Positions 7,836 through 18,595 of a stretch of DNA of 19,095 bases are shown here, piece after piece. The position numbers and the translations under genes were made by a program. The first letter of the stretch is position 1. Each line of letters opens with the position of its first letter. Source of the DNA: Hyphochytrium catenoides (Eukaryota > Sar > Hyphochytriomycetes > Hyphochytriales > Hyphochytriaceae); contig FLMG01004547.1 in the NCBI GenBank assembly GCA_900088475.1, positions 1-19,095 of the forward strand. Reading direction: 5' to 3'. The notes beneath the pieces are model-generated. The model was not told the DNA's origin and did no database searches. It saw only the letters and a program-made list of their open reading frames with translations.

Positions 7836-10800
7836 AGAGAAATGGTAGTAGTACTTGGTGATGGAAGAGAGCTCTGCCAGAGAGATGGAATGAGCGACGT
7901 GAGGAGATGAGTCGAAGGTAACAGTGGTCGACAATACTGGTGTCCACGAGAGAGGAAGAGTCAAATGTCTGTGGGATATTAGGTCTTCTGAGGCGCGGCT
8001 AAAGGATAACTAGAGGCAAACATGCTCTGTCGGCCCCAGGCTCTGGCTCCCGCTAACAAGCCAAAAGATAGCGGCAACGGACAAGAGAGGCAGACCACCT
8101 CGGAAGTGCCGCAGCGACATGTAAATTGCCACCTTGAGGAAGAATGTACCCAAGAAATGCTATGCGAGCGGACAGCTTCTTGGTGCGAGTGTCGGAATGT
8201 TAAAGGAGAAGCTATGGCAGGTTTGCTAAAACGCTTCTTGTCCCTTTCTTCGTCACTATTATATAGCCGGCGGAGGCTAACACATCCGCTCAGTCCTTCG
8301 GGAGCATTGTTGACAGAGACTGACTAACAAATAAAGCGTGCAGCTTGCCGCGACCCTGTCCAACAAAGAGAACCAATAAGATGGTGGTGGACAGTGACCA
8401 TTTAGAAATGACAAGAAAAATATGGCGCCAAGCTGAACATCTTGCTCTTAATAGCAGAAGGCTTCTGGGCCACTCAACGACGAACTTTCGGTGGGGAAAG
8501 GCAATTTATGGGTGAACGGATTCCCACAAAGTAGGAGAGGCACAACATGTTGTTCGAAAACACGGTGGTAGAAGGAGACCGCGGTAGTTGTTTGGGGCGG
8601 CGGAATGTATGCGGTGAGTGTGGACCATAAAATAAAATGAAGTCATGGGGAGAAGAAGAATAGTGTCGCAGCTCCTGTTTGTACCTCTTCAACAACAAAA
8701 CCAGAGAAACCAGCACCCTATAGTGCCGTGGTACCATTGTCTGCATCAGTACCATTAACCGCCCCGCTTGCTGAGCGAGCGAGGTGGCTTGGTGTTGACA
8801 GTTGCTGCTGCATGAGCAACGGCGCAGGCGACCGAGAGATGCAGCATTAAGACAAGCATTGGTGATGATAGTAACCATAGTTGGGGCAGCTGTCATGGAA
8901 TTCCTTGCTGACTGAGATGATGGTCCTGTCCTCTTGGACAGCACCGAAGCTCAGCAAAGTGATCAAGAGAGAGGCCTCTATTTCTCCCGGTCCATCGGTC
9001 TCTATACTCCTCCTGCTGCTTCTCCAGCTGTCTCTTCCTCTCGCCTCTTTGGTGTGCTTTTCCTTACCCCAACCTTCTCTTCTCTTTGTGTCGCCACCAA
9101 GAAGCACGTCAATCTATTATTGTGGTTGACTTCTACCCATCATCCCTTGGTGCGCTCTCCAAGCTTGACGGGAGCCATAGAGAAGAGAAGGTTCAGAAAA
9201 AGGGAAGGCTGAGTTAGGGAGGTGCCTCTAACTGCCCTGCCTCGTTGATTAGTATACTCTTAGATTATACGTTTGTCTGTTGGACCTAAGTCTCCGACTG
9301 TCTTTCTTTCCTTACCTTCTTCCTTCTCCACAGATCTTCTGGGAGACAGGCAATTCAACAGCATCGCGACCGATACACTGCCACTCACCTAGTGGCCACG
9401 TTCTTCCCCCGCACCGTCGGGGATCCTGGCGCAGCAGTATTGCCTCCTTGGCATGTGGAGAGTGCTCCACTTTCTCCTCGTCCCGGAAACGTTGACAGCA
9501 GTGAGTGGTAATTTCCTCCCACTTCCTGTCGCATTGCTGACCGGGACCGAATGGTAGTGACACAGCTCATGATGATGGCAAGGATCAATGCTTTTTATCT
9601 GACTCCTTCTCCTCAACGAGTCCAGAAAGAGGTCACGAAGACGTAGTAAGGTGACGAAGCTTTGAATGTGATTGCACATAGCACAGGGAGACAAGGGCAC
9701 TACCCAGGAGTGACAGCCGCCGTAGGTTAGTAGATGGGGAACAAATAAACGTCAGCACCGCCAACCAGGACATCGGGACACGAGAAGAGAGAAGCCTGGA
9801 GACGCCACGGTGCAGGACGAAAGGCCGAAGGGCTTTCTATTAATCGTTATACACCCGTCGTCCTGGTCTCTGAAGCTCGGTATCAAAAAAAGAAACAGCG
9901 GCTGCGGCAGCTAGCAGCAGGCACGCATAAGGAAACAACGAAAGTATGAAGGTTGATCGCCGAGCAAAGACGGGGAGTGGAGAAGAGAGGAGAGGAAAGA
10001 CAAGTGGCGATAATCGCGCTCCTCCGTCGCTCTCCCCGACGCACAGGCCCCTGCGGCCCCTCAGCCTAATAGTACGAGCAGTCTAAAGCCGAAAAGTCTC
10101 AATCAATCCTTGACAATAGTACCTACCCATAATATTGATAGAAAAAAGTATGGGCGGCACATCGCTGCAGGTTGAACCTTCTCATGGTCAGCAGAGAAGG
10201 ACACGACCCACGTCATGAGAAGAGTTCATCACCTCGCTTGCGGTCAGGATAAGGCCAACCTGGTAAAAGAGGATGAGGAACCAGCAGCAGACGTCGCAAG
10301 GAGGGCGGCGCCTGAGAAGATGTAGTTCTAGTTGTCAGGGAGAAGGGCTGCTTTGTCAAGCCCCGCTCTTTCGTCAAGGCTCCGTCTTATGATACGCATT
10401 AAGAAGGAAGGAGACGCGGAAGCCAGATGAGGCACAGTGATGCAATGCAGCCACAATCCGTGGCCCAAGATGGAAAAGCGAGTTTGAAGCAGCAGCAGCA
10501 GTAACACACCAACAAGCTGTTTATTAGAGGGAATGATCAACAAAGACAAAACAAGGGATGATGTAGAAACAAACAGGAAGGAGAAGGGTTGGAAGAAAGA
10601 AGGCTGCAGCTGCGTTCTCATGCTCGACAGTCAACAAGAGAAAGCAAGAACACCCTACAAGTACTACTTCTCTAGAAGAGGAAGAAGGGTTTGTTTAGCC
10701 GTCCAGGTGCAGGAAGAAAGCGAGAAGCCAAAGAGCCAAACAAGCACTGATGCTAGAGCTCCCATAGCAAATTCATGAAGGCATGGACCCACCACGGACG

Positions 10801-12354
10801 GCCCCAGCCAATGTCTTAGAAGGCCAATAAGCCTCGGGCCTGCTCAGGATAATAACGCTTCTAACCATTCGTTCCCTACCTAGACACTGGCGATGCCACT
10901 TGAACAACGATGACAGGAGGAAAGCAGGAAACAAGGAAGAACCAAGTTCCTCACAGAGTCAACCGCACCAAGAACATTGCTGCATCTTTTTTATAGTTAA
11001 TGTTGTCGTAGAAAAAAGAAGTGTGTTTCCTGTATCTTTTTGTTTATAGACGAAGGAGGGATCCGCAGCGCCGCCAGCTGTGGGGTGGATGGGGCTTCTG
11101 ACTGCTGAGCCGAGGGGAGGAGGTCATGTCTCAGGATCTCATGGAGAGGGAAGGCAGCCCTGTGACTTCTTTAGAGTTCGAAGCAGGGAAAAACTCGTGG
11201 TCATCTTCTATGGCAAGACGGAAGAAGTTTAGGGCAAACGCCTGGCGGTGTCTGTCACGCTCACATTCCACAAAAAAAAAGTCATCCTCACTCCTCCATC
11301 AGGCAGCGGAGGAAAGAGGAGTATGAGCTGAGCAGCAGTCAACAGCCAGTTAGTAGGAGTTATTAGGAGGATGTAAGGGAAGAGGGAAGGGAACAGCATG
11401 GAGAGCGAGTGATGATCTCCTGCTGGTGTCTGTCTGTCTATCTCGAGCAAAGAACGCTCATCATCAGAGCTGACTGGAGAGGAGGAGGAGATCAGGAAGG
11501 GAACTAGATGACTGAACATGGTGCTTGTTATTAGCGGAGCCAGGACTGAAAGACAGAGGTGGACCTCTTTCTATGATGCCTGACTCACCAGGGAGCAGAC
11601 TGAGGAGAAGAAGACGAAGGGAGCAAAAAGAGCCCAGCGGACAAGAATCACGCAAAGAACAAGAGGCAGAGCTCCTCACCACCGAGAGCAGGACCGGCTT
11701 CCTTTGGTTCTTTTCCTAGTAAGAAGAATACGATGAAGCTAGCTGTTGTCTGTCCTTTCATGTTCCGCGCTGCCGCCGTCGTTAATAACTTTGCTGAGTT
11801 CTCGGGGTTTCTTTGGGCTTTTTTATAATAAGAAAGGTCAATGTAATGGGCAGCCAAGAGCTGCTATCATAGCGTTTCTCAGTCAGTCTATCACTTCGTA
11901 TTCCTAGGCCCCACTGAAGACTTGGACTAGCAGGAGGAGGAAGAAAATGAGAAGAAGACTCCATGCAACAGAAGAATGTCAGCGGGTGAGAGTTAGAGAA
12001 GAGTTAGAGCTATGTCAGCGGATTAGAAGAGTAGGAGAAGCAAGCCCTCACTCTGGAGGAAGGCGATGAGGTCACGGGAGAAATGATGAGATAGAAGAGA
12101 GGATAACCCTACGGTCTTTATGGATAAAAGGAAGACTCAGCGGTGACATCAGCCGCAAAGAGCGATAAAGATTCCTTGAGAGGACAGGACGGAGGCAGAG
12201 GGGAGGTCGTAGCGACGTCTTCGGTGAAGACAGGACCGCTTGCTGCAGACGGCAAAGACTACCTTTCCTTCTTGTTGAGCTCTTACAGCCTACAGGTAAA
12301 CAGGAGCTAGAGAGATTAAGCCAGCGGAGAGTGCAGCGCTACTCTCTTTTTTTG

Positions 12355-12374
12355 CTCTCTCTCTCTCTCTCTCT
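12355..12374. repeat. CT microsatellite
   Basis: Ten uninterrupted CT units lie downstream of a short T run (12347-12353). The surrounding sequence is pyrimidine-rich on the + strand. Confidence 0.95.
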
Positions 12375-13603
12375 TCTTCTGCCTTCGTTGTCACCTTTAC
12401 CTCTACTTTCTAGCAGTGAAGGAGAAGCACGTGTTGAGGTTTGCCAAGGTGGAAGAATAGTCCAAGAATGGATACTAGGAACAGTAAGCATCATGAGAAG
12501 AGGAGACAAAGAAGGAATAAATGCACGGGCATCATTCTTCTTTGTCCGTCTAACGCTTTGCGGCGCACATAGGACGAGGGCGGCTGCCGCTGCTGCTGCC
12601 CTGATTGCCTTTCTGCTATTTACTTTCGACTCTATGTCGTCCTTCTCTGACTTTTAATCTCTCACGATCTTCGCCTTCTTCGTCTCTCTCTCTTATTCTG
12701 ACCCTGCCGAAGAGGCCGTGCGATAAGGCAACAGGGAATGGGCAGCCGGGGAAGGACAGCACAGGACAAGGCAACGGAGGACAAGGGCAATGAATAGGAA
12801 GCTCACACCAACTCAATAATTGGGCGCTGGTGTATGTCAACGAGGAGAAAGCTCCTGTATCAGTTGTCCCTCGGTTGCTGGCTCCTGCCTCTTCCCCACT
12901 TTTACCGAACCTTCACGCCCAGAGTAGTTTTGCTCCTAACCGAATGTCAAGAAGAGACAGCTCCACACTTCTTAGGATGAAGTAAAAGCCGGAAGTACTA
13001 TCAAAGTCCACAAAGCTGTGGCGACCTTGCTCTACATCTATAGTATGATGGATCGCTCAAGTAACAAAGCCGGGATGTCGTTCTTGACGAACAAACCCGA
13101 AGCGAGTCACGTCTGATGAGTAGCATGAGGAGGTAGAAGCAAGTATAGAAGAGCTGAGAAAGTAAGGGAGAGGGAGAAAGGAACGGGTCCATACAGCTGC
13201 GAAAGAGAGGATAATTTGGAGAGAGACGATAGAGTTTGCGGTGCCCAGAAGAGAATGAAAAGATCTGTACCAGCTTATTCATTCATAGACACACGCTCCT
13301 TGTCTTCCATGCGGATCGCTGTCAAAGAGTTATGGGAAAGGATCTTGGTAAAGAGAAATAAAGAATGCCAAAGCTAGTTCGCTAACTGAAGCGAAGACCT
13401 CCTTGTGCCTGCTTTGGAGCTTGTCCTGGAGCGAGCACGGCCGTGGTTTGTCATAGACATAGAGGATATCATCAGGGAGGCCTCAAAGATGAGACAAAGA
13501 ATTTTTTAGAAGTAGCGAATGAAGAAGAAGAGCGCTAGTGCTTTGAAGTCAGTTGGGACAGACGCTGGCTTTAGATACGTATATATGTACATCCACCCTG
13601 CAT

Positions 13604-15448
13604 CTAGCTAGAAAAGCGGTGTTGCCGGTAATAGTCTTCTCCTGATGCTGTCCATTCTCCTGGCGCCACGGGCGAGTGAGAGGTAGCGTCAGGGCCCTGT
13701 CTCTCCCGCGTAAGCAGGTGTCTATTACTGCTGTGTTGCAGACAGAAACCTTGAACCTTCGCTAGCCGATGGCAGCCCTCTCTCCTACAAGATACGCGGC
13801 TGGCATGACTCTCGCCGCTGTCTCTTGCGGAAGAAAGAGCTTGTGGATCCGACAGACTGTGCTCATCATGTTCTGGATCTCGGTAAGCAGCAGGCCGGAC
13901 TGGCATCGCCGTCCTTCCATGATGAGCCCAGGGATGGTCAGCCGGGGAGTTAGGCGACAATGAGCGGCGAGAGTACGCATAAACTCTAGGCCCTTCTCCT
14001 GCTAGCGCCATATTTTCCCTCTTGTACCTCTCTTTTCCTTTCTCTTCCGCAAGATAATAGGGACTAACGAGGCTGCTTCCCGTGATTCCTCTTCCCTCAC
14101 CCTTTCTTGGCCATTCTTGAGCATACATAGGGCCTCCACCTTGACGCGAAGGGTACGAGGAGGAGAAAGCGAAGGCGTGGGATACTGCTGAGTGACGTGG
14201 CTCCCGTTGGTCTCTACCCATAACTGCACCACGTGCTTCTGTCATATCAGGCAATGAGTACCGAGAGGAAGATGTGGAGATGAGAGGGGACCCTTCTCCC
14301 TGCCACCACGCCGAGACGGAGCCGTGCCTTGGACTACGATAGCCAGATGCTGAGGAAGGACCTAAATTTGAGGCAAGATGCTGTTGTTGCTGCTTTTGTT
14401 CCCAGTATGTAGACCGAGATGGAGCTGCCAATGCCCAAGAAGAACTTTTAGGTTCTTCTTTTAATTCACCAGTTATTGGGAAGGAGCCATAGCGGTCTCT
14501 CTTTTCTTCTTTTTGGCTCCCGCGTCCATAGACAAACCGACCCTCGTCTCCTCCTACGTCGCCTCCTCCTACATCGCCATAGTAACCAGAAGATGAGGGA
14601 GGAAGAGAAGGCGAAAAAGCCGGCTGTGCGCGAGAAGAAGAGGGAACAGAAGTAGCGCCAGTGAGAGAATGGGAAGATGATGATGGAGGCGGAGGATCAC
14701 GGTTCGCGCCGTGCGCCTTACAGAGCCGCCTCCTTACCGCGTATTTCTGACATCCCTCGACACTGCATCGGATGATCCGTGTGATGCCCCCGTGAGCCGC
14801 ACACTTTCCTCCTTTCCTGGGATACTTCATGCATCCCAACACTTCGCATCTCTTCCGGACAAAGCCTGAGGTAACGGGAGGCTGAGCAGCCGCAGGGGGA
14901 GGCGCAGGAGACGACGAAGAAACAGACAGCGAAGCAGACTCTGCTGTGCCACTCCGATCTCTACTCTTCACGTTCCTATCTCTGTTCTCTTCAGCATCTG
15001 TGTCTGTGTCACCGGAGGACGAGGATTTGCCTAGCAACGTGCTGCTACTGTTTCTTTCCCTCTCTTCTTCCTCATCCTTGCTGGAGGTTTCATCAGCGCT
15101 GCTTTCTTCCTCTCTCTTTTGTCCTCCTCGAGACGGCTTCTTTTGCTCTTCCATACTTTCCGACCCGCTTGGTTGGGGTTGAGTCACAGAGGTACTGGTG
15201 GACACAGTGTGTCTTAAGTCGTTCCCTCTTTGCTGTGCCTCGGGATCTCTTCTCTCTTGATCTTTTTCTTGCTGCTCTTCAGTCGAGAGAGGCACCATTG
15301 TCATGCGGTCCTTCACTGAGAAATAGCCTTGATATGGGTGAGAGTTGTGCTTCCTACGACAACTTCCACGGGCGGACCTACAGGAGGCTGAAGTCTGTAC
15401 GGTCGTATCACCTGTTTTAGTCAGAGAGGCAGCACATATTGAGCGCAT
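13604..15448 (-). CDS. Single-exon gene: three-module C-x4-C-x9-C-x2-H protein
   Basis: An uninterrupted minus-strand frame encodes 614 residues from the ATG at 15448. Three Cys/His modules are present: C201/C206/C216/H219, C228/C233/C243/H246 and C554/C559/C569/H572, all with the ligand spacing seen in the gene at 4730-7000. The first is followed by GG and the second by G. A basic run (VRKR) precedes the first. Residues 50-195 are charged and Ser-rich with acidic runs (KDEEEERER). Residues 247-553 form a Ser/Pro/Gly/Tyr-rich linker with QQQQ and a GDVGG repeat. No enzyme domain or membrane segment is visible. The start is uncertain: ATGs at 15304 and 15298 also fit, and the frame is open upstream of 15448 over a pyrimidine-rich stretch that could be an intron end. 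A frame this long is very unlikely by chance. The likely role, binding nucleic acid or scaffolding, is inference. Confidence 0.84.
   Translation of the reverse strand: MRSICAASLTKTGDTTVQTSASCRSARGSCRRKHNSHPYQGYFSVKDRMTMVPLSTEEQQEKDQERRDPEAQQRGNDLRHTVSTSTSVTQPQPSGSESMEEQKKPSRGGQKREEESSADETSSKDEEEERERNSSSTLLGKSSSSGDTDTDAEENRDRNVKSRDRSGTAESASLSVSSSSPAPPPAAAQPPVTSGFVRKRCEVLGCMKYPRKGGKCAAHGGITRIIRCSVEGCQKYAVRRRLCKAHGANRDPPPPSSSSHSLTGATSVPSSSRAQPAFSPSLPPSSSGYYGDVGGGDVGGDEGRFVYGRGSQKEEKRDRYGSFPITGELKEEPKSSSWALAAPSRSTYWEQKQQQQHLASNLGPSSASGYRSPRHGSVSAWWQGEGSPLISTSSSRYSLPDMTEARGAVMGRDQREPRHSAVSHAFAFSSSYPSRQGGGPMYAQEWPRKGEGRGITGSSLVSPYYLAEEKGKERYKRENMALAGEGPRVYAYSRRSLSPNSPADHPWAHHGRTAMPVRPAAYRDPEHDEHSLSDPQALSSARDSGESHASRVSCRREGCHRLAKVQGFCLQHSSNRHLLTRERQGPDATSHSPVAPGEWTASGEDYYRQHRFSS
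13733..13789 (-). other. C-terminal module of the second zinc-motif gene
   Basis: This stretch encodes CRREGCHRLAKVQGFCLQH (residues 554-572). It stands alone near the C-terminus, 42 residues from the end, separated from the two central modules by a 307-residue low-complexity linker. This mirrors the isolated N-terminal module of the other gene. Confidence 0.85.
14711..14848 (-). other. Paired central modules of the second zinc-motif gene
   Basis: Two adjacent modules are encoded: CEVLGCMKYPRKGGKCAAH (14848-14792) followed by CSVEGCQKYAVRRRLCKAH (14767-14711). The step between their first cysteines is 27 residues, a little longer than the 23-24 residue step in the other gene. Confidence 0.88.
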
Positions 15449-16009
15449 CACACAGTGAGTTCCTTGCGGCCAGAAAAGGAAAAATAAGAATCATATTGCG
15501 AGTAAAGGAGACACGATAAGTCAAGCACGCGCTGCAGAGATCTACATGGAGTTTGGGGGTAGACATGAGGAACTCGAGACAAGAAAAAAACTTTTGGACC
15601 AAAGGCACTCGTAAGGACAAAAGATCAAGCTATAAGCCCACTGTTCCTCCTCCCTTACCTTCCTCAAAGCGGCCAACGACACCAACACCAACAGAAAGGC
15701 GGGCCCATTTTTAGCTTCAACCGAGAGAGAAAAGAAGAGTAAGATTTGGAGGCAAGGCGGTCCTGCCTCCACAGCTAATTGGACCAGACCGTGCGCAGCG
15801 CAGCGCTGGAATAGACAGCGATAGAAAGCAAGAGAGTCAGATATTATGCGCCCTGTCTGGATGGCTGCTCGCCGTTATTATCGATAGACAGAAAAATAAA
15901 AGAGCGAGGAACAGACATAGGAAAATTCAAACGTTCTGCCTACTGACTGGGCTCTCTGCCTACAAATGAAGAACGTGAAGGGAGAGAGCTTTGCCGATAG
16001 AAAAAATTG

Positions 16010-16025
16010 CTCTCTCTCTCTCTCT
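16010..16025. repeat. CT microsatellite
   Basis: Eight CT units lie after an A-rich run at 16001-16006. No gene is associated with it. Confidence 0.92.
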
Positions 16026-17029
16026 GCTGTCCGTCTTATTACTCTCCCCCGGTGACCTTTCTTCTCTTTTACGTCTGTTCTGCTACGCTCTTTGCTATCT
16101 TAATAAGCCAGGTCAAGTGAGAGAAGAGCGGTCAAAGGAACTAAGCAAAGAGGAAGAGGACGAAGGCTACGCCAAAGGTACATCTACACCGATGAGAGAC
16201 GAGTTCCAATCTCCTCCTACCAGTTCTGAGAGCACACAGAGATATGTGAGCTCGCGGGAAAGCGAAGGAAGCCTAAACTTCTTTGTTCCTCCTGAGGGCT
16301 AAGGCCTCCTGATGGTGGTGCTGGCGCTGCTGGTTAAATCAGCTTGCGGTCGCTAGTGGGTGAGCTCAACACAATGAGACTTAATCTAATCAAATATTGT
16401 TTCGCTGGGAAACGATTAGAGCAGGGAGAAGACAGAAGGGAAGAAAGCGTCACGTTCTTGGCTCAGCAGGATGCCACTCGCGCTTCCAAAGAAAGGAAAA
16501 AGCCAAGGAAGAGAGACAATAACAATCCGCAGCGCAGGAACGCGATTCGTCTCAAGACGAGTGAGGGGCAGAAGAAGGAGGAACTTTAGACAGAGATAGG
16601 GAGAAGAACAGCAAGAACGAAAGGGCCAAGCTTGAAACCCGCTGCTGACAATATAAAGACCAAGCTCAGCAACAGTCAGCAGATCGGTGCTCTCCCCTTT
16701 TCTCTCCGCTTCTCGCGTGCACGGAGACTCCCTCACGCTGCAAAACGCTGGTTCACGTGACTGCTGATGAAAGGAAGTCGCAGAGCCAATGGACGAAGGG
16801 AAGAAGGGGCACCAGGGAAGGAGGCGAACAGACAAAGCGAGCTGGCAATATCTATTTTATCTTACTGCGCGCCCTCTTTCTCTCTCTTACTGCATGATGA
16901 AAGCCTATGAGCAGCTTGGTGGGCAGCAAGCTTCAAACTATGAGCAATCACTATGGCTGAGAACGAGGTAGGAGGAGAGAAACAGGACAAGGTAGACAAG
17001 GTCATAAGGTCATGGGAGGAGTCGTAAGG

Positions 17030-17053
17030 ATGAGAGGAGGGAGTGAGAGAGAA

Positions 17054-17085
<32 letters not shown>

Positions 17086-17165
17086 GCAAGAGAGAGACAG
17101 AGAGAGAGGGAAAGAGAGGAAGAGAGAGAGGAGAGAAAGAGAGAGATAAGAGAGAGAAATGAGGG
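17030..17165. repeat. GA-rich polypurine tract
   Basis: An almost purely purine stretch on the + strand with a perfect GA run at 17063-17085 and many shorter GA blocks around it. The complementary frame translates as Ser/Leu runs, which explains the long minus-strand frames across it. It resembles the tract at 7706-7835 in composition and orientation. Confidence 0.93.
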
Positions 17166-18100
17166 AAGAACAGTAGATCGTCATGGGAAGAGGATAGCCG
17201 CCACAGTGCCTCAGTATTGGAGCGAAGTCTGGAGAAGAGCAAGAAGAGGACCCAACGAGGACAAAAGGGGTTCAATGCGAGAGCTTGAAAGATGAGGTAA
17301 AGGATCGATGGGGCAGAGCCACAATGACTCTGGGAACCACAGCGGCAGGATGAGACAGAGTGAGCAAGAGAGAGTCACCTGATCCTGTCACATTGTACCA
17401 CCGACCTCCTAAACACAACACTGCAATAGGCTTCTTTGAGAGGTGAGACAGAACGGATCAGCAGCTACTCCTTCATACAGAACTATGTAAGCGGGAGAAA
17501 AGGGCGGTGGATAGACAACCGGACTGGGAGGGGCAGGACCAAAGTTCTATGTGAGGAATAGCATTAGGTCGACCGTGGAACTTTTCGGCCCAGAGCAAGC
17601 GTGGGTGTTGATATGTTCGGAGTAGGATCAGGATCTTTGTGTACCCAGTATGTGGTTGGTTCATTGCAGTCTAAACTGAAGAAGAACAGCCGGATGCTGA
17701 CGAACCACTAGGAACGGGCCAAAGAGGCAAAACATTGGGCCATGGACAGTCGGGCAAAGAAGTCAGGAGAGGGACAGACATCACAAACACTAGGATCACG
17801 AACGGGCGAGTGAGAGGAAAGAGAAGGAAGCATCTCAAGCCCGAAGCCAGCCCAACTAACAGAAAAGAAGGCATTTGGGGAAAAGAAGTCTTGTCGAAAG
17901 AAACAATCACTAGAAGACGAGGGTAAGGATGAAAGAGGATGGCAATAGCGAGTTACACGTCCTGTGTAGCACAGCGACGGGTGGGCAGATGGGGGGTTTG
18001 AGGTGTCAAAGCAGGCTCCAAACACAAATCAACTGCCTTTTCTTTCCCAGTCAAAGGATAAACAAGTAGGATTCGAAGACAGAGTACTAGAACTATTATA

Positions 18101-18595
18101 ATGTCAACCATCCTGGTGAGAGAGCTGTCATTAGTCGCTGTCTGTAATGGACAAGTACAGTGGTACTTTCTGTCCATCACAATGAATGGGCTGGCTTGGC
18201 AAGATAATTCTACAATTCTTGTAGACGGGCTTTCAGGTACCATTTGAAGAACAGTGGATAAGGGAAGTGGCCACTGTTGTTCTATGGTTGCCTCGTACAA
18301 GTAGGTCTATTTTTGTTGCTAGGAAACATGGCCCACCACAACCTGTAATATCCGTGTGGATTGTCAGTGGTGGGCGGGTGCTGGCTTATGTACAGACCAA
18401 CAATAATAGTCGACTACCACTGTCTACCTCTCAATTTTTGATTCTTCTCCAACCTTCCACTGGCCCTCCTACTTTGGCGACATGGGAAAACAGCCCCAAG
18501 CTCCAGAGTAAGCATATCATTCTTGTGGTCCTGTTCTAATAGAAATATTTGTGTTCAATGGGCGGCTGAAGGTCGCCGTTGGTGTTGCGCTCTAG
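18101..18595 (+). pseudogene. Possible decayed laminin-G/lectin-like fragment
   Basis: A 48-codon frame from the ATG at 18101 to the TGA at 18245-18247 contains VQWYFLSITMNGL and NSTILVDGLSGTI. This resembles the 'W-x-x-x-x-x-T-x-N-G ... l-x-V-D-G' core of laminin-G and related concanavalin-like folds. A second frame ending at the TAG at 18593-18595 contains IEIFVFNGRLKVAVGVAL, similar to the 'l-x-L-x-N-G-r-L' strand pair, and the neighbouring frame continues LDSKWSVKVLTT, similar to the following 'l-x-D-x-x-W-H-x-V' segment but with Ser in place of His. The pieces are in three frames and no clear splice sites connect them, which suggests decay. The match was made by eye on short segments and may be coincidence. 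A perfect 15-nt inverted repeat (CTACAA-TTC-TTGTAG) lies at 18210-18224 inside the first frame. Confidence 0.23.

Larger units (their letters stand above)
7001..13603. other. 6.6 kb interval without a supported gene
   Basis: No frame in this interval has a recognisable domain or a C-x4-C-x9-C-x2-H module. The longest frames are on the strand whose sequence is pyrimidine-rich (for example 7452-7964, minus). They are probably inflated because CT-rich sequence contains few stop codons. The frame at 7452-7964 ends with FHEAGHLAYL, which contains an HExxH; I treat this as probable chance. Other short + strand frames, such as 8022-8327 with several cysteines, are unconvincing. The interval contains GA/CT microsatellites and the likely 3' ends of both converging genes. 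I found no clear AATAAA just beyond either stop codon, and no tRNA-like or transposon-end structure. Confidence 0.5.
15449..18100. other. Gene-free stretch upstream of the second zinc-motif gene
   Basis: No supportable gene was found in these 2.6 kb. The part nearest the minus-strand gene should hold its promoter and 5' leader. A minus-strand donor-like sequence (AAG/GTAAGG, intron beginning at 15658) and a pyrimidine-rich stretch at about 15465-15490 could delimit a 5' UTR intron. The frame upstream of that donor has no ATG start, so no coding exon is called. Two microsatellites are listed separately. The remaining frames (for example 16416-16835 minus and 17708-18025 minus) show no family resemblance. 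Confidence 0.5.

Noticed and set aside
8022-8327. Cysteine-containing + strand frame (CHLEEECTQEMLCERTASWC)
   Set aside because: The spacing does not match the C-x4-C-x9-C-x2-H module or another known cysteine motif; no flanking exons seen.
11185-11331. Beta-like + strand frame (KLVVIFYGKTEEV, then AVSVTLTFHKKKVILTP)
   Set aside because: It is broken by a TAG, has no recognised family, and the opposite strand looks equally protein-like, which shows how easily such impressions arise.
15659-15772. Candidate first exon (hydrophobic, signal-like) of the second gene ending at a GTAAGG donor
   Set aside because: It begins with GTG, not ATG, and its phase-0 donor does not match the most obvious acceptor near the downstream frame.
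16862-17275. Minus-strand Ser/Leu-rich frame of 137 codons
   Set aside because: It translates the CT complement of the GA microsatellite and shows no domain.
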